Below the pieces are notes generated by a model. The model did no database searches. It saw only the letters and a list, made by a program, of their open reading frames with translations, and was not told the origin of the DNA. 35,224 bases of DNA from Rhodanobacteraceae bacterium (lineage in GTDB: Bacteria; Pseudomonadota; Gammaproteobacteria; Xanthomonadales; SZUA-5): contig JADKFD010000051.1 of the NCBI GenBank assembly GCA_016717705.1, forward strand, positions 1 to 35,224. Reading direction: 5' to 3'. This document shows positions 1 to 9,673 of this stretch, one piece after another; positions within the stretch are counted from its first letter, which is position 1, and every line of letters starts with the position of its first letter. A program made the position numbers and the translations under genes.

Positions 1-602
1 GATTTTCCATGCTTTGCGATCGCCCGCAGCAGCATCACTGACGTGGCATGGTGGCATCTGTTGAACGCAACAGCAGAACGCGACGCAGCAGTCCCAGATC
101 GCCCGCCAGAACAGCGGCATACACGGCTTGCAGCCGCAGCAGGAACGCCATGTGCAGATTCTTGCGCTTGAGCGGGAGCGATCCGGTCGACGACGAACGC
201 GGCAAGCGCCTGTAGATGCGATGGTCGCGGTGACGCCGCGTTCGCCAACGACTCCGCAATCGCAAGATGCAACCACGCGTCGATGGGGAGCAGCGATACA
301 TCGCCATCCGGCTTCGACGCCGCTTCGACGATGGCTTCCGCGTGACCGGTGATCGCACCGGCCAGGCGCGCGGCCCGATCCAACTCACCGTCCGCGACGT
401 GCACCTGGATTGCCGCACGCAATGCAAACGTCGACGCGGTATCGACCGGCAGCGCGCCATTGCCGCCACAGGCGGCAGCAAGCTTGCGCTCAAACGTCTC
501 CGACGGAAGCTCGAATTCGACGCGCTGAAAGGCGTGCTGCCACAGCGGGGCGACGGAGGCTAGTTCACCGCCCGCGATCGGATCCTGTGGAGTCATCTTC
601 AT
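1..602 (-). pseudogene. Hypothetical protein, 3' frameshifted, near the window edge
   Basis: Reading leftwards from an ATG at 602 (MKMTPQDPIAGG...), an open frame gives a plausible soluble helical protein for about 125 residues (ending near LHLAIAESLANAAS, about position 225). After that the frame turns into low-quality Arg/Ser/Ala-rich sequence running off the window. A neighbouring frame carries believable helical protein from about 195 down to a stop at 35 (KRKNLHMAFLLRLQAVYAAV...). The simplest reading is one gene of about 190 residues with a frameshift near 200-230 and its true stop at 35. I recognise no domain. A second ATG two codons downstream is also possible. Whether the lesion is a sequencing error or real decay cannot be settled here. 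Confidence 0.5.
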
Positions 603-1017
603 GCGACTCAAAATCCCACATGCCGCTTCGGCACACGGCCGATGATGTCGATAATTACCTGGGTGATGCCAGCTCAGTCAAGCCGGTTCTCGTGCACGAA
701 GAAAGAACATGCACGAAGAATGGAAACGCAGTAGCGCCAGGACGAATCTGGCAGAACACAATGCCGTCGCCGAACGACACCTGCACAGGCAGTACCGACG
801 GCCCTGGTTGGCTGCGTCCTGGCTACAATGGATGGGGTAGAGCTTAGGGGCGGCAGCAACTCGTGTACGCGGTCGGCGTCGGCCGTAGCCACCACAAAGT
901 CGACCGGCCAGCCAGTCAGCTCGTGCTCGTCAGTTAACGTCCGTTGTCGTCGACGCCCTTGCCATTCAGCGCCTGGCGCTGCACAGTGCGTTTACGCCAT
1001 CCACAAACGGGACCTCG
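603..1017. other. Gene-free stretch
   Basis: Several short open frames occur on both strands, but none has a convincing start, ribosome binding site or protein-like composition. I see no RNA gene or clear repeat here. Confidence 0.4.
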
Positions 1018-1338
1018 ATGCGCACCTTCGCCGCCATTGTCATCACGATCTGCGCCTGCGCGCCGATAGGTGCCAACGCGGCAGAATTCTCTAACGATAT
1101 GGATGACACCATTGTAGAGTTGCACGTCGGCGGCGAGGATGTTCTCGCCGACAGCGGCTCGTGGATCGTGCATTCCGGAACGTTCGAGCTGAGGGATCCG
1201 GCAAGCCCGCAGGACGTACGCATCGTGTTCGACGGCGGCCAGGAATGCACGATTGCCGGCGTGGATTTTGCCCAAACGCCCTTACTCACAATAGACCCCA
1301 GCAACTGCGATGACCACTTGGCTGGTTCGGATCATTAG
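1018..1338 (+). CDS. Small secreted protein of unknown function
   Basis: The 106-residue product begins with a good Sec signal peptide: charged start, hydrophobic core AAIVITICACAPIG and a likely cleavage after ANA. The mature part is acidic and beta-prone (DTIVELHVGGEDVLADSGSW, RIVFDGGQECTIAGVD) and contains two cysteines (in ECTI and SNCDD) that could form a disulphide in the periplasm. A weak GGGAC sits just before the ATG. There is no operon partner; the downstream sequence is transposase debris. No family is recognised. The secretion signal is the main argument that the gene is real. Confidence 0.5.
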   Translation: MRTFAAIVITICACAPIGANAAEFSNDMDDTIVELHVGGEDVLADSGSWIVHSGTFELRDPASPQDVRIVFDGGQECTIAGVDFAQTPLLTIDPSNCDDHLAGSDH

Positions 1339-1340
1339 AT

Positions 1341-1450
1341 GGTCTGCGCCAGGCCTTCGGCCCTGAGTGCGCAGAACTGTTCGATGAATGCTCCATCTCG
1401 GCGGCCATGACTTACGTCGACTTGACCCCGATCCGCGCGGGCATTACCCA
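1341..1450 (+). pseudogene. Fragment of an IS200-like/RAYT transposase
   Basis: Plus-strand translation reads LFDECSISAAMTYVDLTPIRAGI. This matches the catalytic-tyrosine region of the intact RAYT in this window (LLDDNAVLAAMAYVDLNPVRAKI, residues 165-187) but is clearly diverged. Only about 35 residues survive, with no start and no HUH motif. It is the only transposase remnant here on the plus strand and comes from a different subfamily than the minus-strand copies. Confidence 0.55.
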
Positions 1451-1589
1451 GCCGCGGGGATCTGGACCCGGATCTGGACAGTAGAGATCTGAAGCGAACC
1501 GGATGGCGCCAGGGTCGAACGGGCGTAGGCGGTGGCCACTACTTCTGGACATTCAGAAGCGCTGGGACGAATCCGGTGGAGTGCTTGTT

Positions 1590-1619
1590 TTCTCCGTCGC
1601 TTCGCTCCTGGCAATGACG
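1590..1619. repeat. Remnant of a dispersed GTCGCTTCGCTCC...CAATGACGG repeat
   Basis: The string CGTCGCTTCGCTCCTGGCAATGACGG resembles a dispersed intergenic repeat common in proteobacteria (CGTCATTGCGAGGAGCGCAGCGA type). Only one copy is visible in this window. Confidence 0.4.
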
Positions 1620-1662
1620 GTTTGTTCAGAGGCCCCTTAGTCACTGAAGCATCGCCCGCCCA

Positions 1663-1975
1663 TCACCGGACCACCCATCACCGGACAGTCCCCGCCCATG
1701 CTCCCGACAGCAGCGCCGAACTCACCGGACAACGCCGCCCGATCAACCCGACAGTGACCCGCATGGGTCGGGAGAGTACGGCGCAATGGTCCGGAGAGTC
1801 GTGTGCAATGGTCCCGACAGTAGCGGGCAACTCACCCGACAGTCGCCGCCCATGCTCCAGGCGGTACCGTTAAACACTCCGGACAACGACACCCGATCAC
1901 CCCGACAATGCGCCGCGTGTGTCCGGAGAGTCAGCCGCTACTCTCCCGACAGTAGCCGGCCATGAACCCGAACAT
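1663..1975. repeat. Degenerate 22-bp tandem repeat array
   Basis: A core of the form CCGACAGT or CCGGAGAGT recurs at about 1681, 1704, 1725, 1747, 1768, 1791, 1813, 1835, (1857 degenerate), 1879, 1901, 1923, 1945 and 1967. The spacing is 21-23 bp, almost always exactly 22. The unit is roughly TCCCGACAGTAGCCGCCCAT. Units are too diverged and too closely packed to be CRISPR repeats with spacers. The period is not a multiple of three, which argues against a coding repeat. Confidence 0.75.
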
Positions 1976-2029
1976 TGCCCGCATATCACGCATGAGTACC
2001 CTGGACCTCATCGATGCCATCGGGCGAAC

Positions 2030-2247
2030 TCAAACTTGGTTGCTCATCACCGCATACCCCAGATGGCTACACCAAAGATGCCGGCCAACCAAGAGATGCG
2101 ACCCTCCAACCACAGCCGACGGTGTTCGACCGAGCGCCCCGTCAGTTGAACCTCGCCACACAGGAACGCCCGGCGGACACAGCGCAAGACACAATGGCGG
2201 GCTCCTGGAGAACCCTTGTGGATCAATATCTTGTAGGCGTAGGTCAT
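2030..2247 (-). pseudogene. RAYT subfamily A, 5' fragment
   Basis: From the ATG at 2247 the first 65 codons match the N-terminus of the intact copy at 24252 (MTYAYKILIHKGSPG..., ...AGIFGVAIWG). A frame change follows near AVMSN and the similarity stops at about 2030, before the HUH motif. The catalytic tyrosine half is absent, so this copy cannot be active. The usual upstream block follows on the right. Confidence 0.8.
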
Positions 2248-2335
2248 GGAGCCAGCATCGCCGCTCAGCCACTTGCCGTCAGTGCAAAAGTGCCCGATGA
2301 CTTGTAGGAAAATTCTGATTTGTGGGTTTCCGCTG
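2248..2335. repeat. RAYT-A upstream block (right terminal repeat)
   Basis: The block reads GGAGCCAGCATCGCCGCTCAG, then a GTCAGT...AAAAGTGCCCGATGACTTGTAGG core, then AAAATTCTGATTTGTGGGT. The same block lies upstream of every subfamily A copy here. The terminal TGGGTGTCC is mutated to TGGGTTTCC in this copy. Confidence 0.75.
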
Positions 2336-2516
2336 CTGCCGCCTTTGGCGCCTTCGCGCTGCCGCCCGTCGGTGTCCGTTGCCGCTGATTGCCGCTGATC
2401 GCTGATTGCTTGCCCGGAGCACGTACCCGCACGGCGCTCAGAAAGGCACCGCAGGTTGTTTGTCGACGGTCAACCCGGCACCATCGCCGCCCCACGCCAC
2501 CATCACCACAAACGCC

Positions 2517-4034
2517 ATGGATGACTGGACTGACGGATACGTCACCGAGCTTCCCTACAGCGTCAACCATTTCCCCGAAATGGCGCCTGCGCATCTGCGC
2601 CTGGCACTGCTGCAGGCCGGGCTGGCCGCGCCCAACATCGACGAGGATTTCACCTACCTCGAACTCGGTTTCGGTCAGGGCCTCGGCCTCAACATGCTGG
2701 CCGCCGCACACCCGCAAGGCCGATTCTTCGGCAACGACTTCATGCCCGCGCATGTGGCCGCCGCGCAGGCCCTTGCAACCCAAGCCTGCCTAAGCAACCT
2801 GCAACTCGTGCAGGACAGCTTTGCCCAGTTGCACGACCGCGATCTGCCACCCATGGATTTCATCGTCCTGCACGGCGTCTACACCTGGGTCAATGCAGAC
2901 AATCGTGCCCACATCGTCGCGCTGATCGCGCGTCTGCTCAAACCGGGTGGCGTGGTCTACGTGTCCTACAACTCAATGCCCGGCTGGGCCAACAAGGCAC
3001 CGCTGCAACGCCTGATGAGCGAAGCCGCGCAAAGGCAAACCGATGGCAGCGCACTGCAACGTTTCCACGCCGCACGCGATCTGCTGGGGCAACTGGACGC
3101 CGCCGGCGCCGCCTTCTTCGCCAGTAACCCCGGCGCGCGCACCGCGCTGCGCGACATCACGAACGCCAGCGACGCCTACTTGCTGCACGAATTCGCCCCG
3201 CGCGGCTGGACACCCTTCTATCACACCGATGTCGCCGTCGACATGGCGCGCGCCGACTTGCAGTTTGCCGCCTCGGCCAAGCTGTTCTCCAACTTTCCAC
3301 AATGGTCGCTGCCCGCCGCATCGCGCGCCCTGATCGACGCCACCGAAGACTTAGGAATGCGCGAACTGCTGCGTGATTTCGCCATGCAAACGCCATTGCG
3401 CCGCGATGTATTCGTGCGCAGCCCGCGCACACTTGGCGCCGCCGAAATCGAGCAGGAATACAACACCACCCTGCTCGCCCTGCAACGCCCTCCAGCCAGT
3501 TGTGCGCGCAATGTGCGCACGCCGATTGAAGCGCTGCGCCTGGAGGATGATGTGGTCGACGTGCTGCTCGCATCGCTCGCGAACGGCCCGCAGAATATCG
3601 CCGCACTGATGGCACTGCCCGCGCTCGCAAACACCAGCCCGGCAAGCATTCGCGAAACGCTGGACCTGATGCTGTGCCTCGGCTATCTCGGCCCAGCAAC
3701 GGCCCCGCAAGCTGAAACCCGAAGCCGCGCGCACGCCCTGAACAACGCCTTGCTCAAACGCCTGCTCGCAGGCGAACGCCTCTCCGGCCTCGTCTCACCC
3801 GCGCATTCGGCGGGAATCGTCATCGCCTATCACGACCTACTCTTCCTCGCCGCGCAGCAGATCGGGGAAAGCAATGCAGATGCGCTGGCGTCGTATGCGC
3901 AAGCCGTGCTGCAGATCAGCACCGGCTCCACGGCAACTTCAGCCGCACTGCCGCAATTGCAACGCGAAGCGCGCAACTTCCTGAACTACGGCGACGAGTA
4001 CTACCGCTCGCTGGATCTGTTCAGCGCAGCCTGA
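2517..4034 (+). CDS. Class I SAM-dependent methyltransferase with regulatory domain
   Basis: The 505-residue protein starts at ATG 2517 (MDDWTDGYVTELPYS); an open frame extends upstream, but the protein-like sequence begins here. Motif I, LELGFGQGLGLN, lies near residues 46-57, followed by FFGNDF as the acidic motif II and GGVVYVSYNSMPGW as the later strand. This pattern, with VNHFPEMAPAHLRL just before motif I, fits the bacterial methyltransferase plus methyltransferase-regulatory-domain architecture (MethyTransf_Reg type). The C-terminal half (about residues 220-500) is helical and would be the regulatory and C-terminal region. The substrate is unknown; relatives occur near surface-polysaccharide or S-layer genes, but no such partners are visible. 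The gene is intact, stands alone and is flanked by RAYT debris on both sides. Confidence 0.85.
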   Translation: MDDWTDGYVTELPYSVNHFPEMAPAHLRLALLQAGLAAPNIDEDFTYLELGFGQGLGLNMLAAAHPQGRFFGNDFMPAHVAAAQALATQACLSNLQLVQDSFAQLHDRDLPPMDFIVLHGVYTWVNADNRAHIVALIARLLKPGGVVYVSYNSMPGWANKAPLQRLMSEAAQRQTDGSALQRFHAARDLLGQLDAAGAAFFASNPGARTALRDITNASDAYLLHEFAPRGWTPFYHTDVAVDMARADLQFAASAKLFSNFPQWSLPAASRALIDATEDLGMRELLRDFAMQTPLRRDVFVRSPRTLGAAEIEQEYNTTLLALQRPPASCARNVRTPIEALRLEDDVVDVLLASLANGPQNIAALMALPALANTSPASIRETLDLMLCLGYLGPATAPQAETRSRAHALNNALLKRLLAGERLSGLVSPAHSAGIVIAYHDLLFLAAQQIGESNADALASYAQAVLQISTGSTATSAALPQLQREARNFLNYGDEYYRSLDLFSAA

Positions 4035-4092
4035 GTCCTCAACCCGCGCAGCGACACGCTGGGGACGCGAAGAGCCCGAAGAACCGCGAGGA

Positions 4093-4235
4093 ACCGGATC
4101 TTGCGCGAGTAAGTCATGGGGCCAGCATCGCCGCTCAGCGGCTCATCGTCAGTCGAAAATTGCCCGAAGACTTGTAGGAAAATTCTGATTTGTGGGTGTC
4201 CGTTGTCGTGCTGATTTGTGGGTGTCCGTTGTCGT
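4093..4235 (-). repeat. RAYT-A upstream block with a start-codon stub and a duplicated end
   Basis: Only the first few codons of the transposase remain (ATG at 4117, MTYSRKI). The upstream block follows (GTAGGAAAATTCTGATTTGTGGGTGTCC). Its outer end is duplicated in tandem: CTGATTTGTGGGTGTCCGT occurs twice, about 26 bp apart, near 4185-4235. Confidence 0.75.
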
Positions 4236-4248
4236 GACGATCCCAAAC

Positions 4249-7200
4249 TCACAACCCCACTTCCTTCCTCGCCCCCACCCGCAACTTCCACCCTGCCGCG
4301 ACCGTCTCGTTCAGATCCAGATGCGCAGCCATGTACTGCAGACGCTGGGTGTCGGTGATCGGCGTGCCGTTGGCGTGCGCTGCCGTGCAGTACCGATCCT
4401 GCTGGTAGAACGGCGGGATCGACTGGTAATACATCTGTGCAGTAACCCGCGCGGGTTTTGCGACCAGCCCCTTCACAACGTAGCGCAGCCGGTCCTTGCC
4501 CGAGCCGTTCTGATAATCCGGGTCCTTGGCGGCTTCGCCTTCGGGGCTGACGGCGGCGCCCAGGTTTTCGTCCATCGGGAAGCCGGGGCCGTGTTGGATC
4601 GGGGTGCGGTCGCCGAGGGCGGCGGCGATGGCGATGCGCTCGGGCTCAGGCAGGAAGCCGTGGGGGTTGCAGGCGGTTGTCTTTGGGGTGGCCGTTGATC
4701 GACAGGAAGCTGGTGGTCAGCACGCCTTGTGCGTTGGTGACGAGTTCCTGGTAGATCTGCGCCTGGTCCTGGCCGGTGATTTCTTCGAAGTGTGGCTGCC
4801 AGGCGTTGGGCAGGCGCGCACTGCAGTCCTGCTTCCACCAGAACTCGCCCGCCAGCGGCAGGCCAACGCTGTCGATCAGCACGCCTTCGTCATTGCTGCG
4901 GCCGGAGGCCCAGAGCACGCTGCCGCGCGCGTCGAGTACCTGGAATTCGATGAAGGCGCGGCGGAAGCCGACGCCGGAGGGGAATCGGTGGCCGACCAGA
5001 TTATCGACCACCACCTCGGCGCTCAGCGTGCGGGTGGCGGCGTCCCAGGTGGGCGTCAGTGACAGGTCGACGGTTTGCTCGGCGGCGACCTGGGTGATGA
5101 TGTTCTCGGTGACCTGCAGTGGCGCGACGTTCATGCCGCCGAGGCCCGGGTCCTGGCTGCGGATGCCGAAGATGTCGGTGAACTGCTGCGCCATCTCGAT
5201 CAGGAACACGTTGAGGCCGACCAGCTGGTGCTGCGCGTAGCCGCTGCGCTGCGGCAGATCGATCTCGTCGGCTGGGAGGCGGTAGTCGGTCTGCGGGTAG
5301 TTGCTGTACTCCTCGATCGACGCGATCTTGCTGACCAGCGGTTTGCCGGCGCTGTCGACGCTGGGCATATGGCACTGCTGGCAGCTCTTTGGCGTGGCGC
5401 CAGGGCCGGCGGGCAGGTTCTCGGTGACCAGCAGACCGGTGCGGTAGGCGCTGAAGGCCCATTCCGGATAGGTGGTCTGCTCGTAGCGCTTCGGGAAGCA
5501 GCGGAAGGGATCGGGCGGATCGGTTTGCGGCAGGCACTGCGACTCGGGCTGTTCACGGTCGAGCACCGGCAGATGGATGCTGTGGCAGGAGGCGCAGACC
5601 TCGCTGGTCGCCAGCGCGTTGTTGTGCTCCGGGATCACGCGCAGCGAGTTCTGCATCGGCTTGGTCAGCGGGTCCGGGAAGGGGCCGTTCAGCGTCTCCG
5701 GCGAGCCGAGCGGGAAACTGCCGGTGAACGTGGCGGCGAGGCCGGTGAAGGTGGGATTCAGGCTCTTCTGCTTCTGCTTGATGCAGGTATTCCACGGCGC
5801 GTCCGCGTAGCGTTCGGCCTGCTCGTTGAGCGCCAGATGGTGGCAGGTGCTGCAGGAAATGCCATCGCGGGCTAGCCCCGCGTAACTGGCGGCCTGCGCC
5901 TGGTGCGGCCAGCTTTGATCGGTGTACGGGAAAGGCACGACGTTGGCGTCGGCGCGCAGGAACTGGCCGCAGCTGCCGGCTTCCGCATGCGTGTCGATGG
6001 CCTTCTGGCGCTGGCCCATATTGCCGTGGCACTGCAGACAGGTGTCCTGGATCAGCGCGCGCAGCGCCGCCTTCTGCTTGGGCGATGCCTTGCGGTCGAG
6101 ATCGGCGTGCAGGATCTGCTCGCTTTCGAGCTGGGCGTAGAAGATCGGATCGCGCCCGGCCAGGCCCATCGGCGAACTGCTCCACATCGAGTACGGCGAG
6201 ATGCTGACCGGCCTGCCCTCGCCGCCCGCGCCGAGCGGGCCCGGCGTGTAGTCGAGCATGTCGAGTTGCAGGCCGGTGGCATTCGCCTGATGGCAGCCCA
6301 CGCATTGCGTGGAGGTCATGAAGTGATCGACCGGCCCGGTGCCCGGAATCAGCACGCTGTCATAGGTCTGCGAGGGCATGTTCGCCGGCACCGGCAGCGG
6401 GCCCTTGGACTTGGGCGCAAACTGCGCCAGGTAGCCGGCGTCGGGGCTCGTCAGCTGCGCATCGACGGGCGTCAGTTGCGGTAACGGAATGGCATTGGCG
6501 CGATGATGCGAGTCGTCTGGCGGCGCTTGCGTGGATTGCGGCGGCAGCTGGGTCAGGAAGGTGGCCGGGTGGCCGGCAATATTGTTCATTGACGCGAAGG
6601 TGCTGCCGGGCGTCGTCGAGCCGTGGCAGTTCAGGCAGAAACCTTGGCCGCCGTCGCCCATGCTGGTCAGCGGATTGCTCGGCGCCGCCGGCCAGTCGAT
6701 GCGCCCGCCAGCGCCCCACCAGCCGGTGAACCAGCCGGTCGAAAAGCTCTGGCTGTCGCGGATGAAGATCACCGCCCCGCTGCTGCCGGGCGCCATGCAG
6801 TCGAAGCACTGGCCGGTGTACAGCGAGGCCGGCGACGGCCACATCTCCTTGACCATGATGGCGCCATCGGGAATCGACGGCGGATTGGCCGGCGCCTCGC
6901 CTTCGTCGGCCGGGCGGTTCACCGCCATCCAGTCGAACATCTCCTGCGAGTACCACACGCGCGCCACCTGATGCGTGCCCAAGCTGCGTCCGCTGGACTT
7001 GCCGTCCGCGAAGGTGGTGACGAAGGGCCCGGTGTCGCGCGCCGTGGTGTCGTGCGGCCACGCGTACAGATCGCCGTCGGCGCGGCGATAGCAGAGATCG
7101 CCCATCCACTCGGCGACGATTTTTCGAATCGATCCAGCTGAATCTGGCCGCCGGCGACGAAGTCGGCCGGACGTTTCAGCTTGCGTTCCAGCTCCAGACA

Positions 7201-7344
7201 GCGCGCAGGGTTCTTCGCAACCACCAGCGGGCACTGCTTTGCCGCCGCACACGTGGGGACCGTCTGCGCGCTGACGTTGCCACCTAGCCACAGCCCGAGC
7301 AACAACGCACACAGTCTTGCCGATCCCCACGCGTTTCGCTGCAC
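4249..7344 (-). CDS. Secreted multihaem c-type cytochrome (two frameshifts)
   Basis: The start is a GTG at 7344 with a strong AAGGAGAG upstream. The product begins with a signal peptide (LCALLLGLWLGGNVSAQ) and is about 1030 residues long when read through two single-base shifts. One shift is at T5 7120-7124, where one more base restores DRFEKIVAEWMGDL; the other is at G5 4662-4666, where one base fewer continues into PEPERIAIAAAL and the tail ending at 4249. Six CXXCH haem sites are visible in order: CLNCH, CVGCH, CLQCH, CSTCH, CASCH and CQQCH. Haem attachment implies periplasmic or outer-surface electron transfer. The long C-terminal region after the last haem site looks beta-rich. Specific partners are unknown and the gene stands alone. 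Both shifts are at homopolymers, so the native gene is probably intact. Confidence 0.8.
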
Positions 7345-7360
7345 GGCACTCTCCTTTTCC
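7336..7360 (-). promoter_or_regulatory. Ribosome binding site deciding the GTG start of the cytochrome
   Basis: On the minus strand GGGAAAAGGAGAGTGCC immediately precedes GTG CAG CGA AAC at 7344. The AAGGAGAG core is well spaced. This supports the GTG start and the signal peptide it generates, rather than internal methionines in the other frame. Confidence 0.6.
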
Positions 7361-7678
7361 CGGTCGGGCTTACAACAAGCTCCGCCAGAGCGAAGGATAT
7401 CTCACCTGATTTACACTGGTTTACCAAAGTGCGTCACGTCGCGATTGCGACAAGTACTGCAGCCGAACCCTGAAGAGCTACGTCAGAAGAAAGTGCCGCC
7501 GCAGGCGCCTGTTGCTGCAAGACGAATCATCAAGTTGACGCTAATCTCCTGATTTCCCGGTGGATTCTCCGCGATGGATCTCGATTACGCAGCCAGACTG
7601 CGACTGGCACCTGACCTTCGCGTGATCTGCCGGTCGGGCAGCGAATTCACGCTCCAGCCCCGGCTCCGGCTCCGGCTC

Positions 7679-7800
7679 TCGGACACCCATTTTTCCCTTC
7701 CGGAAGGATCGTCGGTACGGCCGGACGTTGGGCGTCGCCGAACTCACGTTGACCGCAGATATGGACCGTCGAGATCCGCGACATTGGACGATTGCCTGTC
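7679..7800. repeat. GGACACCCA-containing left block
   Basis: TCGGACACCCATTTTTCCC, then a CTTCCGGAAGGATCG segment, then GGCCGGACGTTGGGCG resemble blocks at about 12914, 15648, 16090, 19795, 19855 and 19890. The block lies just beyond the 3' end of the broken RAYT at 7819-8827. With the TGGGTGTCC of the opposite block it would form a terminal inverted repeat. Confidence 0.6.
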
Positions 7801-7818
7801 TGTCCAGTTCCTCGGGTG

Positions 7819-8827
7819 CTATTGCGCCGCCAGCCACCGCGCTGTCGCAATACCGCGCAACCAGCACTGCCCCATCTCTGCTGCCTTATCGATCAGGCAC
7901 TCGACTGCGCCCATCGCGCGGCTGAAGTCGGATTTCACAGCCAACACCTGACGCGCCCAAGTCTCCGGGCGATAACCGAGGCGCGCCAGCGCCGCAGGCG
8001 CCGGGCCTTGGATGGTGCCGCGCCTGTCGGCGCGGATCTGGCGACCGGTGTAGTCGACCAGGCTCAGGTACTCGGCCTGTGTCATGCGCAGCACGCACAT
8101 GCCGCGGATGCCGGCGATCGGAGCCAGCGGCCGATCAGCGGCGGCAGGTTCCTGCTCGATCTCGGTCAGACGCTTACGGGCGCTAGTGTGGGCGGATGCT
8201 TCCAGTGTGTTGCAGATCTTCGCCCGTACCGGATTCAGGTTGACGTAGGCCATCGCCGCCAGCGTGGCGTTGTCGTCGAGCAGGCTCTGGGCCTTGAAGC
8301 GGCCTTCCCAGAAACGTCCCTTGCAGATGTTTTCCATGTTCGCCGCCCGCGCGATAGGTTCCAACAGGCAGCGCATGAACCTCTTCTGCGACGAAAATAT
8401 CTAAGTTGGAATGGGTGTCGACCCTGCAAATGCTCTAGCAGATTCGATAAGCGCTCGCGCAGCACCTTGATCCGCTCGTCGTTACCGGCCAGCACCACGG
8501 CGCGCATCTCCGGGTTCTGATCCTGCCGTGGATACAAGCGCATCCAGCGCTTGACGACCTCTCCTTTCGACCATTGCGACACCACTTCCGGCAAGATCTG
8601 CACGACCACGTGCAAATGGTTGCTCATCAACGCACAACCCCAGATCGCCACGCCGAAGATGCCGGCCAACTCAAAGATCCGATCCTCCACCCATTGCCGA
8701 CGATGTTCGAACCAACGCCCCGTCAGCCAATCCTCCCACACAGGAAAGCTCGGCGAACACAGCGCGAGACGCAGTGGAAGGTTCCAGTGGAACCCTTGGG
8801 GATCAGGATCTTGCGGGCGTAGGTCAT
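7819..8827 (-). pseudogene. RAYT subfamily A, nearly full-length but broken
   Basis: This copy carries the same protein as the intact one at 23296-24252 but in three frames. MTYARKILIPKGSTGTF runs from ATG 8827; near 8735 a lost base (FLCG then stop) shifts into LTGRWFEHRRQWVEDRIFEL with the HUH motif SNHLHVVV. Between about 8385 and 8435 the normal LSNLSWFMRC segment is replaced by unrelated bases (CTGCGACGAAAATATCTAAG region), adding roughly 50 bp. The C-terminal half then continues from MRCLLEPIARAANMENICK through the catalytic tyrosine (MAYVNLNPVRAK) to the stop at 7819. Both catalytic motifs exist but not in one frame. Confidence 0.85.
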
Positions 8828-8925
8828 GGAGCCAGCATCGCAGCTCGGTCGCCCACCGTCAGTCGGAAAAGTGCCCGATGACTTGTAGGAAAATTCTGAT
8901 TCGTGGGTGTCCGTTGTCGCTTCGC
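8828..8925. repeat. RAYT-A upstream block (right terminal repeat)
   Basis: The block is GGAGCCAGCATCGCAGCTCGG, then a GTCGGAAAAGTGCCCGATGA segment, then CTTGTAGGAAAATTCTGATTCG and GGGTGTCCGTTGTCG. It is typical of the family and directly upstream of the broken transposase. Confidence 0.8.
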
Positions 8926-9235
8926 CGGCTTCGGGTGTCCGCTGTCGCTTCTCAGTGGGCGGCATTCCGTTGTCCACGGCCTGGACCTCCCAGGTTCCGC
9001 ACAGAACACATCCGTGCATGCAACGGGTCTGCTGACTCCGAGGAACCGAACCACCGCTCGCGATTGCGCGGTGACCCGTGTGGCCTTCCCCATCACCCAA
9101 CAAGGTCGGCGTTCCTGACGATGATTTCGGAGCTCAATACCGCGCCTGCACTTTCACCTGTCAACGCTTGGCCTGAGCCGTCTCCAGCCCCACCCATGAC
9201 TCGGGAATAGAGGAACTGCCCCTCCAATGTTCTGC

Positions 9236-9448
9236 CAGATTCGTCCTGGCGCTACTGGTGTCCGTTGTTGTGGTTGCTACTGGGTGTCCGTTGTTGTGGT
9301 TGCGAGATACCCATCCGATGGTTGCGAGATACCTTTCGGATGGTTGCATGCTTCGGTTGGAGGGTTGCGTGCTACCCAATCGATGGTTGCAAGCATCGTT
9401 TCGATGATCGCAAGCATCGTTTCGATGGTTGCGTGCTTCAACACGCCG
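9236..9448. repeat. 21-22-bp tandem repeat array (GGTTGC core)
   Basis: The core GGTTGC (one unit GATCGC) recurs at 9298, 9320, 9342, 9363, 9385, 9406 and 9427, a period of 21-22 bp. The consensus is about CGATGGTTGCRWGCATCGTTT. Left of it, two copies of a GCTACTGG(G)TGTCCGTTGTTGTGG string occur, related to the RAYT right end and to a GCGCTACTGGGTGTCC string near 21340. No convincing gene covers the array. The rest of 8926-9660 shows nothing else. Confidence 0.75.
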
Positions 9449-9673
9449 GAACTGCCCTTGCTGTCGTCGGTCGCCGGCTTGTTCGCGAGGGACTAGCCGC
9501 AGGGCGGTGACCCGCCGAGCTGGCTGTCCGCCGGCAGCTTGCAGCCGCGGGAGCTACCGTTCGTCGGAAAGTTGATCAATTGTCAAAGAATCCTCCCAGC
9601 GGGTGCTGGGAGGACTGCGAGGATCGCCGCCCGCCTCGGACATGGCTTTCGTCTCGAGTGACGGGGGGTGGGC

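Noticed and set aside
1663..1975. CRISPR array
   Set aside because: The 22-bp units are contiguous and degenerate with no constant repeat separated by unique spacers, and no cas genes are present.
5075..6484. Long plus-strand frames over the cytochrome gene
   Set aside because: They are antisense to CXXCH motifs; valine/alanine/glycine/arginine-rich shadows.
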